64,000 nt of DNA from Auanema rhodensis (GCA_964057225.1 OZ059896.1:14954501-15018500); one strand, 5' to 3'. Positions 41,912 through 53,702 are shown, counted from the stretch's first letter. A program made the numbers and translations. Notes: generated from the letters alone by a model not told the origin.

Positions 41912-41994
41912 TCCGTCGAGCCGGATTCGAACCAGCGACCTAAGGATATCTACACTTCTACAGTCCTCCGCTCTACCAACTGAGCTATCGACGG
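41912..41994 (-). tRNA. tRNA-Tyr(GUA)
   Basis: Consensus body. Confidence 0.9.
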
Positions 41995-42204
41995 AACGAA
42001 TCTGTTGTTTTCAGAGGTTATTGTCAATAACTACTATAATCTATATTGAAAATCGAAAAAAGAAAAGAAACTCCGTCGAGCCTAACTTCTACAATCCTCC
42101 GCTCTACCAACTGAGCTATCGACGGAACGAATCTGTTATTTTCAGAGGTTATTGTCAATAACTGCTATAGTCAATATTTTAAATGGGAGAAAAAGAAAAG
42201 AAAT

Positions 42205-42287
42205 TCCGTCGAGCCGGATTCGAACCAGCGACCTAAGGATATCTACACTTCTACAGTCCTCCGCTCTACCAACTGAGCTATCGACGG
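42205..42287 (-). tRNA. tRNA-Tyr(GUA)
   Basis: Consensus body. Confidence 0.9.
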
Positions 42288-42497
42288 AACGAATCTGTTG
42301 TTTTCCAAAGTGATTGTCAATAACTACTATAATCTATATTGAAAATCGAAAAAAGAAAAGAAACTCCGTCGAGCCTAACTTCTACAATCCTCCGCTCTAC
42401 CAACTGAGCTATCGACGGAACGAAGCTGTTGTTTTCAGAGGTTATTGTCAATAACTGCTATAATCAATATTTTAAATGGAAGAAAAAGAAAAGAAAC

Positions 42498-42580
42498 TCC
42501 GTTGAGCCGGATTCGAACCAGCGACCTAAGGATATCTACACTTCTACAGTCCTCCGCTCTACCAACTGAGCTATCGACGG
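42498..42580 (-). tRNA. tRNA-Tyr(GUA)
   Basis: G68A. Confidence 0.72.
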
Positions 42581-42659
42581 AACGAATCTGTTGTTTTCAG
42601 AGGTTATTGTCAATAACTGCTATAATCAATATTTTAAATGGAAGAAAAAGAAAAGAAAC

Positions 42660-42742
42660 TCCGTTGAGCCGGATTCGAACCAGCGACCTAAGGATATCTA
42701 CACTTCTACAGTCCTCCGCTCTACCAACTGAGCTATCGACGG
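42660..42742 (-). tRNA. tRNA-Tyr(GUA)
   Basis: G68A. Confidence 0.72.
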
Positions 42743-42952
42743 AACGAATCTGTTGTTTTCCAAAGTGATTGTCAATAACTACTATAATCTATATTGAAAA
42801 TCGAAAAAAGAAAAGAAACTCCGTCGAGCCTAACTTCTACAATCCTCCGCTCTACCAACTGATCTATCGACGGAACGAAGCTGTTGTTTTCAGAGGTTAT
42901 TGTCAATAACTGCTATAATCAATATTTTAAATGGAACAAAAAGAAAAGAAAC

Positions 42953-43035
42953 TCCGTTGAGCCGGATTCGAACCAGCGACCTAAGGATATCTACACTTCT
43001 ACAGTCCTCCGCTCTACCAACTGAGCTATCGACGG
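42953..43035 (-). tRNA. tRNA-Tyr(GUA)
   Basis: G68A. Confidence 0.72.
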
Positions 43036-43114
43036 AACGAATCTGTTGTTTTCAGAGGTTATTGTCAATAACTGCTATAATCAATATTTTAAATGGAAGA
43101 AAAAGAAAAGAAAC

Positions 43115-43197
43115 TCCGTCGAGCCGGATTCGAACAAGCGACCTAAGGATATCTACACTTCTACAGTCCTCCGCTCTACCAACTGAGCTATCGACGG
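43115..43197 (-). tRNA. tRNA-Tyr(GUA)
   Basis: G52T; shared with 46591. Confidence 0.65.
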
Positions 43198-43627
43198 AAC
43201 GAATCTGTTGTTTTCCGAAGTGATTGTCAATAACTACTATAATCTATATTGAAAATCGAAAAAAAAAGAAGAAACTCCGTCGATCCTAACTTCTACAATC
43301 CTCCGCTCTACCAACTGAGCTATCGACGGAACGAATCTGTTGTTTTCAGAGGTTATTGTCAATAACTGATATCTACACTTCTACAGTCCTCCGCTCTACC
43401 AACTGAGCTATCGACGGAACGAATCTGTTGTTTTCCGAAGTGATTGTCAATAACTACTATAATCTATATTGAAAATCGAAAAAAGAGAAGAAACTCCGTC
43501 GAGCCTAACTTCTACAATCCTCCGCTCTACCAACTGAGCTATCGACGGAACGAATCTGTTATTTTCAGAGGTTATTGTCAATAACTGCTATAGTCAATAT
43601 TTTAAATGGGAGAAAAAGAAAAGAAAC

Positions 43628-43710
43628 TCCGTCGAGCCGGATTCGAACCAGCGACCTAAGGATATCTACACTTCTACAGTCCTCCGCTCTACCAACTGAG
43701 CTATCGACGG
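43628..43710 (-). tRNA. tRNA-Tyr(GUA)
   Basis: Consensus body. Confidence 0.9.
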
Positions 43711-44008
43711 AACGAATCTGTTGTTTTCAGAGGTTATTGTCAATAACTGATATCTACACTTCTACAGTCCTCCGCTCTACCAACTGAGCTATCGACGGAA
43801 CGAATCTGTTGTTTTCCAAAGTGATTGTCAATAACTACTATAATCTATATTGAAAATCGAAAAAAGAAAAGAAACTCCGTCGAGCCTAACTTCTACAATC
43901 CTCCGCTCTACCAACTGAGCTATCGACGGAACGAAGCTGTTGTTTTCAGAGGTTATTGTCAATAACTGCTATAATCAATATTTTAAATGGAAGAAAAAGA
44001 AAAGAAAC

Positions 44009-44091
44009 TCCGTTGAGCCGGATTCGAACCAGCGACCTAAGGATATCTACACTTCTACAGTCCTCCGCTCTACCAACTGAGCTATCGACGG
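44009..44091 (-). tRNA. tRNA-Tyr(GUA)
   Basis: G68A. Confidence 0.72.
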
Positions 44092-44170
44092 AACGAATCT
44101 GTTGTTTTCAGAGGTTATTGTCAATAACTGCTATAATCAATATTTTAAATGGAAGAAAAAGAAAAGAAAC

Positions 44171-44253
44171 TCCGTTGAGCCGGATTCGAACCAGCGACCT
44201 AAGGATATCTACACTTCTACAGTCCTCCGCTCTAACAACTGAGCTATCGACGG
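44171..44253 (-). tRNA. tRNA-Tyr(GUA)
   Basis: G68A and G19T. Confidence 0.6.
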
Positions 44254-44332
44254 AACGAATCTGTTGTTTTCAGAGGTTATTGTCAATAACTGCTATAATC
44301 AATATTTTAAATGGAAGAAAAAGAAAAGAAAC

Positions 44333-44415
44333 TCCGTCGAGCCGGATTCGAACCAGCGACCTAAGGATATCTACACTTCTACAGTCCTCCGCTCTACCAA
44401 CTGAGCTATCGACGG
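44333..44415 (-). tRNA. tRNA-Tyr(GUA)
   Basis: Consensus body. Confidence 0.9.
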
Positions 44416-44713
44416 AACGAATCTGTTGTTTTCAGAGGTTATTGTCAATAACTGATATCTACACTTCTACAGTCCTCCGCTCTACCAACTGAGCTATCGA
44501 CGGAACGAATCTGTTGTTTTCCAAAGTGATTGTCAATAACTACTATAATCTATATTGAAAATCGAAAAAAGAAAAGAAACTCCGTCGAGCCTAACTTCTA
44601 CAATCCTCCGCTCTACCAACTGATCTATCGACGGAACGAAGCTGTTGTTTTCAGAGGTTATTGTCAATAACTGCTATAATCAATATTTTAAATGGAACAA
44701 AAAGAAAAGAAAC

Positions 44714-44796
44714 TCCGTTGAGCCGGATTCGAACCAGCGACCTAAGGATATCTACACTTCTACAGTCCTCCGCTCTACCAACTGAGCTATCGACGG
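44714..44796 (-). tRNA. tRNA-Tyr(GUA)
   Basis: G68A. Confidence 0.72.
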
Positions 44797-44875
44797 AACG
44801 AATCTGTTGTTTTCAGAGGTTATTGTCAATAACTGCTATAATCAATATTTTAAATGGAAGAAAAAGAAAAGAAAC

Positions 44876-44958
44876 TCCGTCGAGCCGGATTCGAACCAGC
44901 GACCTAAGGATATCTACACTTCTACAGTCCTCCGCTCTACCAACTGAGCTATCGACGG
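44876..44958 (-). tRNA. tRNA-Tyr(GUA)
   Basis: Consensus body. Confidence 0.9.
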
Positions 44959-45387
44959 AACGAATCTGTTGTTTTCCGAAGTGATTGTCAATAACTACTA
45001 TAATCTATATTGAAAATCGAAAAAAGAGAAGAAACTCCGTCGATCCTAACTTCTACAATCCTCCGCTCTACCAACTGAGCTATCGACGGAACGAATCTGT
45101 TGTTTTCAGAGGTTATTGTCAATAACTGATATCTACACTTCTACAGTCCTCCGCTCTACCAACTGAGCTATCGACGGAACGAATCTGTTGTTTTCCGAAG
45201 TGATTGTCAATAACTACTATAATCTATATTGAAAATCGAAAAAAGAGAAGAAACTCCGTCGAGCCTAACTTCTACAATCCTCCGCTCTACCAACTGAGCT
45301 ATCGACGGAACGAATCTGTTATTTTCAGAGGTTATTGTCAATAACTGCTATAGTCAATATTTTAAATGGGAGAAAAAGAAAAGAAAC

Positions 45388-45470
45388 TCCGTCGAGCCGG
45401 ATTCGAACCAGCGACCTAAGGATATCTACACTTCTACAGTCCTCCGCTCTACCAACTGAGCTATCGACGG
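45388..45470 (-). tRNA. tRNA-Tyr(GUA)
   Basis: Consensus body. Confidence 0.9.
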
Positions 45471-45680
45471 AACGAATCTGTTGTTTTCAGAGGTTATTGT
45501 CAATAACTACTATAATCTATATTGAAAATCGAAAAAAGAAAAGAAACTCCGTCGAGCCTAACTTCTACAATCCTCCGCTCTACCAACTGAGCTATCGACG
45601 GAACGAATCTGTTATTTTCAGAGGTTATTGTCAATAACTGCTATAGTCAATATTTTAAATGGGAGAAAAAGAAAAGAAAT

Positions 45681-45763
45681 TCCGTCGAGCCGGATTCGAA
45701 CCAGCGACCTAAGGATATCTACACTTCTACAGTCCTCCGCTCTACCAACTGAGCTATCGACGG
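45681..45763 (-). tRNA. tRNA-Tyr(GUA)
   Basis: Consensus body. Confidence 0.9.
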
Positions 45764-45973
45764 AACGAATCTGTTGTTTTCCAAAGTGATTGTCAATAAC
45801 TACTATAATCTATATTGAAAATCGAAAAAAGAAAAGAAACTCCGTCGAGCCTAACTTCTACAATCCTCCGCTCTACCAACTGAGCTATCGACGGAACGAA
45901 GCTGTTGTTTTCAGAGGTTATTGTCAATAACTGCTATAATCAATATTTTAAATGGAAGAAAAAGAAAAGAAAC

Positions 45974-46056
45974 TCCGTTGAGCCGGATTCGAACCAGCGA
46001 CCTAAGGATATCTACACTTCTACAGTCCTCCGCTCTACCAACTGAGCTATCGACGG
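45974..46056 (-). tRNA. tRNA-Tyr(GUA)
   Basis: G68A. Confidence 0.72.
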
Positions 46057-46135
46057 AACGAATCTGTTGTTTTCAGAGGTTATTGTCAATAACTGCTATA
46101 ATCAATATTTTAAATGGAAGAAAAAGAAAAGAAAC

Positions 46136-46218
46136 TCCGTTGAGCCGGATTCGAACCAGCGACCTAAGGATATCTACACTTCTACAGTCCTCCGCTCTAC
46201 CAACTGAGCTATCGACGG
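46136..46218 (-). tRNA. tRNA-Tyr(GUA)
   Basis: G68A. Confidence 0.72.
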
Positions 46219-46428
46219 AACGAATCTGTTGTTTTCCAAAGTGATTGTCAATAACTACTATAATCTATATTGAAAATCGAAAAAAGAAAAGAAACTCCGT
46301 CGAGCCTAACTTCTACAATCCTCCGCTCTACCAACTGATCTATCGACGGAACGAAGCTGTTGTTTTCAGAGGTTATTGTCAATAACTGCTATAATCAATA
46401 TTTTAAATGGAACAAAAAGAAAAGAAAC

Positions 46429-46511
46429 TCCGTTGAGCCGGATTCGAACCAGCGACCTAAGGATATCTACACTTCTACAGTCCTCCGCTCTACCAACTGA
46501 GCTATCGACGG
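46429..46511 (-). tRNA. tRNA-Tyr(GUA)
   Basis: G68A. Confidence 0.72.
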
Positions 46512-46590
46512 AACGAATCTGTTGTTTTCAGAGGTTATTGTCAATAACTGCTATAATCAATATTTTAAATGGAAGAAAAAGAAAAGAAAC

Positions 46591-46673
46591 TCCGTCGAGC
46601 CGGATTCGAACAAGCGACCTAAGGATATCTACACTTCTACAGTCCTCCGCTCTACCAACTGAGCTATCGACGG
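46591..46673 (-). tRNA. tRNA-Tyr(GUA)
   Basis: G52T. Confidence 0.65.
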
Positions 46674-47103
46674 AACGAATCTGTTGTTTTCCGAAGTGAT
46701 TGTCAATAACTACTATAATCTATATTGAAAATCGAAAAAAAAAGAAGAAACTCCGTCGATCCTAACTTCTACAATCCTCCGCTCTACCAACTGAGCTATC
46801 GACGGAACGAATCTGTTGTTTTCAGAGGTTATTGTCAATAACTGATATCTACACTTCTACAGTCCTCCGCTCTACCAACTGAGCTATCGACGGAACGAAT
46901 CTGTTGTTTTCCGAAGTGATTGTCAATAACTACTATAATCTATATTGAAAATCGAAAAAAGAGAAGAAACTCCGTCGAGCCTAACTTCTACAATCCTCCG
47001 CTCTACCAACTGAGCTATCGACGGAACGAATCTGTTATTTTCAGAGGTTATTGTCAATAACTGCTATAGTCAATATTTTAAATGGGAGAAAAAGAAAAGA
47101 AAC

Positions 47104-47186
47104 TCCGTCGAGCCGGATTCGAACCAGCGACCTAAGGATATCTACACTTCTACAGTCCTCCGCTCTACCAACTGAGCTATCGACGG
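47104..47186 (-). tRNA. tRNA-Tyr(GUA)
   Basis: Consensus body. Confidence 0.9.
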
Positions 47187-47484
47187 AACGAATCTGTTGT
47201 TTTCAGAGGTTATTGTCAATAACTGATATCTACACTTCTACAGTCCTCCGCTCTACCAACTGAGCTATCGACGGAACGAATCTGTTGTTTTCCAAAGTGA
47301 TTGTCAATAACTACTATAATCTATATTGAAAATCGAAAAAAGAAAAGAAACTCCGTCGAGCCTAACTTCTACAATCCTCCGCTCTACCAACTGAGCTATC
47401 GACGGAACGAAGCTGTTGTTTTCAGAGGTTATTGTCAATAACTGCTATAATCAATATTTTAAATGGAAGAAAAAGAAAAGAAAC

Positions 47485-47567
47485 TCCGTTGAGCCGGATT
47501 CGAACCAGCGACCTAAGGATATCTACACTTCTACAGTCCTCCGCTCTACCAACTGAGCTATCGACGG
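47485..47567 (-). tRNA. tRNA-Tyr(GUA)
   Basis: G68A. Confidence 0.72.
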
Positions 47568-47646
47568 AACGAATCTGTTGTTTTCAGAGGTTATTGTCAA
47601 TAACTGCTATAATCAATATTTTAAATGGAAGAAAAAGAAAAGAAAC

Positions 47647-47729
47647 TCCGTTGAGCCGGATTCGAACCAGCGACCTAAGGATATCTACACTTCTACAGTC
47701 CTCCGCTCTAACAACTGAGCTATCGACGG
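47647..47729 (-). tRNA. tRNA-Tyr(GUA)
   Basis: G68A and G19T. Confidence 0.6.
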
Positions 47730-47808
47730 AACGAATCTGTTGTTTTCAGAGGTTATTGTCAATAACTGCTATAATCAATATTTTAAATGGAAGAAAAAGA
47801 AAAGAAAC

Positions 47809-47891
47809 TCCGTCGAGCCGGATTCGAACCAGCGACCTAAGGATATCTACACTTCTACAGTCCTCCGCTCTACCAACTGAGCTATCGACGG
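47809..47891 (-). tRNA. tRNA-Tyr(GUA)
   Basis: Consensus body. Confidence 0.9.
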
Positions 47892-48189
47892 AACGAATCT
47901 GTTGTTTTCAGAGGTTATTGTCAATAACTGATATCTACACTTCTACAGTCCTCCGCTCTACCAACTGAGCTATCGACGGAACGAATCTGTTGTTTTCCAA
48001 AGTGATTGTCAATAACTACTATAATCTATATTGAAAATCGAAAAAAAAGAAGAAACTCCGTCGAGCCTAACTTCTACAATCCTCCGCTCTACCAACTGAG
48101 CTATCGACGGAACGAAGCTGTTGTTTTCAGAGGTTATTGTCAATAACTGCTATAATCAATATTTTAAATGGAAGAAAAAGAAAAGAAAC

Positions 48190-48272
48190 TCCGTTGAGCC
48201 GGATTCGAACCAGCGACCTAAGGATATCTACACTTCTACAGTCCTCCGCTCTACCAACTGAGCTATCGACGG
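48190..48272 (-). tRNA. tRNA-Tyr(GUA)
   Basis: G68A; last of that subfamily. Confidence 0.72.
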
Positions 48273-48482
48273 AACGAATCTGTGGTTTTCCGAAGTGATT
48301 GTCAATAACTACTATAATCTATATTGAAAATCGAAAAAAGAGAAGAAACTCCGTCGAGCCTAACTTCTACAATCCTCCGCTCTACCAACTGAGCTATCCA
48401 CGGAACGAATCTGTTATTTTCAGAGGTTATTGTCAATAACTGCTATAGTCAATATTTTAAATGGGAGAAAAAGAAAAGAAAC

Positions 48483-48565
48483 TCCGTCGAGCCGGATTCG
48501 AACCAGCGACCTAAGGATATCTACACTTCTACAGTCCTCCGCTCTACCAACTGAGCTATCGACGG
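48483..48565 (-). tRNA. tRNA-Tyr(GUA)
   Basis: Consensus body. Confidence 0.9.
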
Positions 48566-48644
48566 AACGAATCTGTTGTTTTCAGAGGTTATTGTCAATA
48601 ACTGCTATAGTCAATATTTTAAATGGAAGAAAAAGAAAAGAAAT

Positions 48645-48727
48645 TCCGTCGAGCCGGATTCGAACCAGCGACCTAAGGATATCTACACTTCTACAGTCCT
48701 CCGCTCTACCAACTGAGCTATCGACGG
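48645..48727 (-). tRNA. tRNA-Tyr(GUA)
   Basis: Consensus body. Confidence 0.9.
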
Positions 48728-48937
48728 AACGAATCTGTTGTTTTCCAAAGTGATTGTCAATAACTACTATAATCTATATTGAAAATCGAAAAAAGAAAAG
48801 AAACTCCGTCGAGCCTAACTTCTACAATCCTCCGCTCTACCAACTGAGCTATCGACGGAACGAAGCTGTTGTTTTCAGAGGTTATTGTCAATAACTGCTA
48901 TAGTCAATATTTTAAATGGAAGAAAAAGAAAAGAAAT

Positions 48938-49020
48938 TCCGTCGAGCCGGATTCGAACCAGCGACCTAAGGATATCTACACTTCTACAGTCCTCCGCTCT
49001 ACCAACTGAGCTATCGACGG
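48938..49020 (-). tRNA. tRNA-Tyr(GUA)
   Basis: Consensus body. Confidence 0.9.
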
Positions 49021-49230
49021 AACGAATCTGTTGTTTTCCAAAGTGATTGTCAATAACTACTATAATCTATATTGAAAATCGAAAAAAGAAAAGAAACTCC
49101 GTCGAGCCTAACTTCTACAATCCTCCGCTCTACCAACTGAGCTATCGACGGAACGAAGCTGTTGTTTTCAGAGGTTATTGTCAATAACTGCTATAATCAA
49201 TATTTTAAATGGAACAAAAAGAAAATAAAC

Positions 49231-49313
49231 TCAGTCGAGCCAGATTCGAACCAGCGACCTAAGGATATCTACACTTCTACAGTCCTCCGCTCTACCAAAT
49301 GAGCTATCGACGG
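49231..49313 (-). tRNA. tRNA-Tyr(GUA), possibly defective
   Basis: G71T (C2-U71 mismatch), C62T and G15T; identical variants at 49933. Confidence 0.6.
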
Positions 49314-49392
49314 AACGAATCTGTTGTTTTCAGAGGTTATTGTCAATAACTGCTATAATCAATATTTTAAATGGAAGAAAAAGAAAAGAAAC

Positions 49393-49475
49393 TCCGTCGA
49401 GCCGGATTCGAACCAGCGACCTAAGGATATCTACACTTCTACAGTCCTCCGCTCTACCAACTGAGCTATCGACGG
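49393..49475 (-). tRNA. tRNA-Tyr(GUA)
   Basis: Consensus body. Confidence 0.9.
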
Positions 49476-49551
49476 AACGAATCTGTTGTTTTCCGAAGTG
49501 ATTGTCAATAACTATTATAATCAATATTGAAAAAAAAAAAAGAAAAGAAAC

Positions 49552-49634
49552 TCCGTCGAGCCGGATTCGAACCAGCGACCTAAGGATATCTACACTTCTA
49601 CAGTCCTCCGCTCTACCAACTGAGCTATCGACGG
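49552..49634 (-). tRNA. tRNA-Tyr(GUA)
   Basis: Consensus body; long T-run terminator. Confidence 0.9.
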
Positions 49635-49932
49635 AACGAATCTGTTGTTTTCAGAGGTTATTGTCAATAACTGATATCTACACTTCTACAGTCCTCCGCT
49701 CTACCAACTGAGCTATCGACGGAACGAATCTGTTGTTTTCCAAAGTGATTGTCAATAACTACTATAATCTATATTGAAAATCGAAAAAAGAAAAGAAACT
49801 CCGTCGAGCCTAACTTCTACAATCCTCCGCTCTACCAACTGAGCTATCGACGGAACGAAGCTGTTGTTTTCAGAGGTTATTGTCAATAACTGCTATAATC
49901 AATATTTTAAATGGAACAAAAAGAAAATAAAC

Positions 49933-50015
49933 TCAGTCGAGCCAGATTCGAACCAGCGACCTAAGGATATCTACACTTCTACAGTCCTCCGCTCTACCAA
50001 ATGAGCTATCGACGG
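49933..50015 (-). tRNA. tRNA-Tyr(GUA), possibly defective
   Basis: G71T, C62T and G15T; duplicate of 49231 at 702 bp. Confidence 0.6.
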
Positions 50016-50094
50016 AACGAATCTGTTGTTTTCAGAGGTTATTGTCAATAACTGCTATAATCAATATTTTAAATGGAAGAAAAAGAAAAGAAAC

Positions 50095-50177
50095 TCCGTC
50101 GAGCCGGATTCGAACCAGCGACCTAAGGATATCTACACTTCTACAGTCCTCCGCTCTACCAACTGAGCTATCGACGG
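50095..50177 (-). tRNA. tRNA-Tyr(GUA)
   Basis: Consensus body. Confidence 0.9.
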
Positions 50178-50253
50178 AACGAATCTGTTGTTTTCCGAAG
50201 TGATTGTCAATAACTATTAGAATCAATATTGAAAAAAAAAAAAGAAAAGAAAC

Positions 50254-50336
50254 TCCGTCGAGCCGGATTCGAACCAGCGACCTAAGGATATCTACACTTC
50301 TACAGTCCTCCGCTCTACCAACTGAGCTATCGACGG
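50254..50336 (-). tRNA. tRNA-Tyr(GUA)
   Basis: Consensus body; long T-run terminator. Confidence 0.9.
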
Positions 50337-50503
50337 AACGAATCTGTTGTTTTCAGAGGTTATTGTCAATAACTGATATCTACACTTCTACAGTCCTCCG
50401 CTCTACCAACTGAGCTATCGACGGAACGAAGCTGTTGTTTTCAGAGGTTATTGTCAATAACTGCTATAATCAATATTTTAAATGGAACAAAAAGAAAAGA
50501 AAC

Positions 50504-50586
50504 TCCGTCGAGCCGGATTCGAACCAGCGACCTAAGGATATCTACACTTCTACAGTCCTCCGCTCTACCAACTGAGCTATCGACGG
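50504..50586 (-). tRNA. tRNA-Tyr(GUA)
   Basis: Consensus body. Confidence 0.9.
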
Positions 50587-50665
50587 AAAGAATCTGTTGT
50601 TTTCAGAGGTTATTGTCAATAACTGCTATAATCAATATTTTAAATGGAAGAAAAAGAAAAGAAAT

Positions 50666-50748
50666 TCCGTCGAGCCGGATTCGAACCAGCGACCTAAGGA
50701 TATCTACACTTCTACAGTCCTCCGCTCTACCAACTGAGCTATCGACGG
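50666..50748 (-). tRNA. tRNA-Tyr(GUA)
   Basis: Consensus body. Confidence 0.9.
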
Positions 50749-50958
50749 AACGAATCTGTTGTTTTCCGAAGTGATTGTCAATAACTACTATAATCTATAT
50801 TGAAAATCGAAAAAAGAGAAGAAACTCCGTCGAGCCTAACTTCTACAATCCTCCGCTCTACCAACTGAGCTATCGACGGAACGAATCTGTTCTTTTCAGA
50901 GGTTATTGTCAATAACTGCTATAATCAATATTTTAAGTAGAGCAAAAAGAAAAGAAAC

Positions 50959-51041
50959 TCCGTCGAGCCGGATTCGAACCAGCGACCTAAGGATATCTAC
51001 ACTTCTACAGTCCTCCGCTCTACCAACTGAGCTATCGACGG
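50959..51041 (-). tRNA. tRNA-Tyr(GUA)
   Basis: Consensus body. Confidence 0.9.
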
Positions 51042-51120
51042 AACGAATCTGTTGTTTTCAGAGGTTATTGTCAATAACTGCTATAATCAATATTTTAAAT
51101 GGAACAAAAAGAAAAGAAAC

Positions 51121-51203
51121 TCCGTCGAGCCGGATTCGAACCAGCGACCTAAGGATATCTACACTTCTACAGTCCTCCGCTCTACCAACTGAGCTATCGA
51201 CGG
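51121..51203 (-). tRNA. tRNA-Tyr(GUA)
   Basis: Consensus body. Confidence 0.9.
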
Positions 51204-51544
51204 AACGAATCTGTTGTTTTCCGAAGTGATTGTCAATAACTACTATAATCTATATTGAAAATCGAAAAAAAAGAAGAAACTCCGTCGAGCCTAACTTCTA
51301 CAATCCTCCGCTCTACCAACTGAGCTATCGACGGAACGAATCTGTTGTTTTGCGAAGTGATTGTCAATAACTACTATAATCTATATTGAAAATCGAAAAA
51401 AGAGAAGAAACTCCGTCGAGCCTAACTTCTACAATCCTCCGCTCTACCAACTGAGCTATCGACGGAACGAATCTGTTCTTTTCAGAGGTTATTGTCAATA
51501 ACTGCTATAATCAATATTTTAAATGGAACAAAAAGAAAAGAAAC

Positions 51545-51627
51545 TCCGTCGAGCCGGATTCGAACCAGCGACCTAAGGATATCTACACTTCTACAGTCCT
51601 CCGCTCTACCAACTGAGCTATCGACGG
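51545..51627 (-). tRNA. tRNA-Tyr(GUA)
   Basis: Consensus body. Confidence 0.9.
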
Positions 51628-51706
51628 AACGAATCTGTTCTTTTCAGAGGTTATTGTCAATAACTGCTATAATCAATATTTTAAGTAGAGCAAAAAGAAA
51701 AGAAAC

Positions 51707-51789
51707 TCCGTCGAGCCGGATTCGAACCAGCGACCTAAGGATATCTACACTTCTACAGTCCTCCGCTCTACCAACTGAGCTATCGACGG
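51707..51789 (-). tRNA. tRNA-Tyr(GUA)
   Basis: Consensus body. Confidence 0.9.
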
Positions 51790-51868
51790 AACGAATCTGT
51801 TGTTTTCAGAGGTTATTGTCAATAACTGCTATAGTCAATATTTTAAATGGAAGAAAAAGAAAAGAAAC

Positions 51869-51951
51869 TCCGTCGAGCCGGATTCGAACCAGCGACCTAA
51901 GGATATCTACACTTCTACAGTCCTCCGCTCTACCAACTGAGCTATCGACGG
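51869..51951 (-). tRNA. tRNA-Tyr(GUA)
   Basis: Consensus body. Confidence 0.9.
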
Positions 51952-52161
51952 AACGAATCTGTTGTTTTCCGAAGTGATTGTCAATAACTACTATAATCTA
52001 TATTGAAAATCGAAAAAAGAGAAGAAACTCCGTCGAGCCTAACTTCTACAATCCTCCGCTCTACCAACTGAGCTATCGACGGAACGAATCTGTTCTTTTC
52101 AGAGGTTATTGTCAATAACTGCTATAATCAATATTTTAAGTAGAGCAAAAAGAAAAGAAAC

Positions 52162-52244
52162 TCCGTCGAGCCGGATTCGAACCAGCGACCTAAGGATATC
52201 TACACTTCTACAGTCCTCCGCTCTACCAACTGAGCTATCGACGG
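52162..52244 (-). tRNA. tRNA-Tyr(GUA)
   Basis: Consensus body. Confidence 0.9.
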
Positions 52245-52323
52245 AACGAATCTGTTGTTTTCAGAGGTTATTGTCAATAACTGCTATAATCAATATTTTA
52301 AATGGAACAAAAAGAAAAGAAAC

Positions 52324-52406
52324 TCCGTCGAGCCGGATTCGAACCAGCGACCTAAGGATATCTACACTTCTACAGTCCTCCGCTCTACCAACTGAGCTAT
52401 CGACGG
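52324..52406 (-). tRNA. tRNA-Tyr(GUA)
   Basis: Consensus body. Confidence 0.9.
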
Positions 52407-52616
52407 AACGAATCTGTTGTTTTCCGAAGTGATTGTCAATAACTACTATAATCTATATTGAAAATCGAAAAAAAAGAAGAAACTCCGTCGAGCCTAACTT
52501 CTACAATCCTCCGCTCTACCAACTGAGCTATCGACGGAACGAATCTGTTCTTTTCAGAGGTTATTGTCAATAACTGCTATAATCAATATTTTAAGTAGAG
52601 CAAAAAGAAAAGAAAC

Positions 52617-52699
52617 TCCGTCGAGCCGGATTCGAACCAGCGACCTAAGGATATCTACACTTCTACAGTCCTCCGCTCTACCAACTGAGCTATCGACGG
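52617..52699 (-). tRNA. tRNA-Tyr(GUA)
   Basis: Consensus body. Confidence 0.9.
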
Positions 52700-52778
52700 A
52701 ACGAATCTGTTGTTTTCAGAGGTTATTGTCAATAACTGCTATAGTCAATATTTTAAATGGAAGAAAAAGAAAAGAAAC

Positions 52779-52861
52779 TCCGTCGAGCCGGATTCGAACC
52801 AGCGACCTAAGGATATCTACACTTCTACAGTCCTCCGCTCTACCAACTGAGCTATCGACGG
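52779..52861 (-). tRNA. tRNA-Tyr(GUA)
   Basis: Consensus body. Confidence 0.9.
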
Positions 52862-53159
52862 AACGAATCTGTTGTTTTCAGAGGTTATTGTCAATAACTG
52901 ATATCTACACTTCTACAGTCCTCCGCTCTACCAACTGAGCTATCGACGGAACGAATCTGTTGTTTTCCGAAGTGATTGTCAATAACTACTATAATCTATA
53001 TTGAAAATCGAAAAAAGAGAAGAAACTCCGTCGAGCCTAACTTCTACAATCCTCCGCTCTACCAACTGAGCTATCGACGGAACGAATCTGTTATTTTCAG
53101 AGGTTATTGTCAATAACTGCTATAATCAATATTTTAAATGGGAGAAAAAGAAAAGAAAC

Positions 53160-53242
53160 TCCGTCGATCCGAATTCGAACCAGCGACCTAAGGATATCTA
53201 CACTTCTACAGTCCTCCGCTCTACCAACTGAGCTATCGACGG
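53160..53242 (-). tRNA. tRNA-Tyr(GUA)
   Basis: C65A (G49-A65 mismatch) and C61T (wobble). Confidence 0.65.
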
Positions 53243-53540
53243 AACGAATCTGTTGTTTTCAGAGGTTATTGTCAATAACTGATATCTACACTTCTACAGT
53301 CCTCCGCTCTACCAACTGAGCTATCGACGGAACGAATCTGTTGTTTTCCAAAGTGATTGTCAATAACTACTATAATCTATATTGAAAATCGAAAAAAGAA
53401 AAGAAACTCCGTCGAGCCTAACTTCTACAATCCTCCGCTCTACCAACTGAGCTATCGACGGAACGAAGCTGTTGTTTTCAGAGGTTATTGTCAATAACTG
53501 CTATAATCAATATTTTAAATGGAACAAAAAGAAAATAAAC

Positions 53541-53623
53541 TCAGTCGAGCCAGATTCGAACCAGCGACCTAAGGATATCTACACTTCTACAGTCCTCCGC
53601 TCTACCAACTGAGCTATCGACGG
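53541..53623 (-). tRNA. tRNA-Tyr(GUA)
   Basis: G71T and C62T. Confidence 0.67.
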
Positions 53624-53702
53624 AACGAATCTGTTGTTTTCAGAGGTTATTGTCAATAACTGCTATAATCAATATTTTAAATGGAAGAAAAAGAAAAGAA
53701 AC

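Larger units (their letters stand above)
41028..44503 (-). repeat. 3476-bp array block, copy 1
   Basis: Matches 44504-47979 unit for unit with constant offset 3476, including G68A and G19T copies and B units with shared substitutions. Boundaries are approximate. The block is itself an imperfect dimer of about 1.72 kb (41238 with 42953, 41912 with 43628). Confidence 0.8.
44504..47979 (-). repeat. 3476-bp array block, copy 2
   Basis: Second tandem copy of 41028-44503; the G52T copy (46591) and the extra spacer A before 46752 match 43115 and 43276. Confidence 0.8.
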
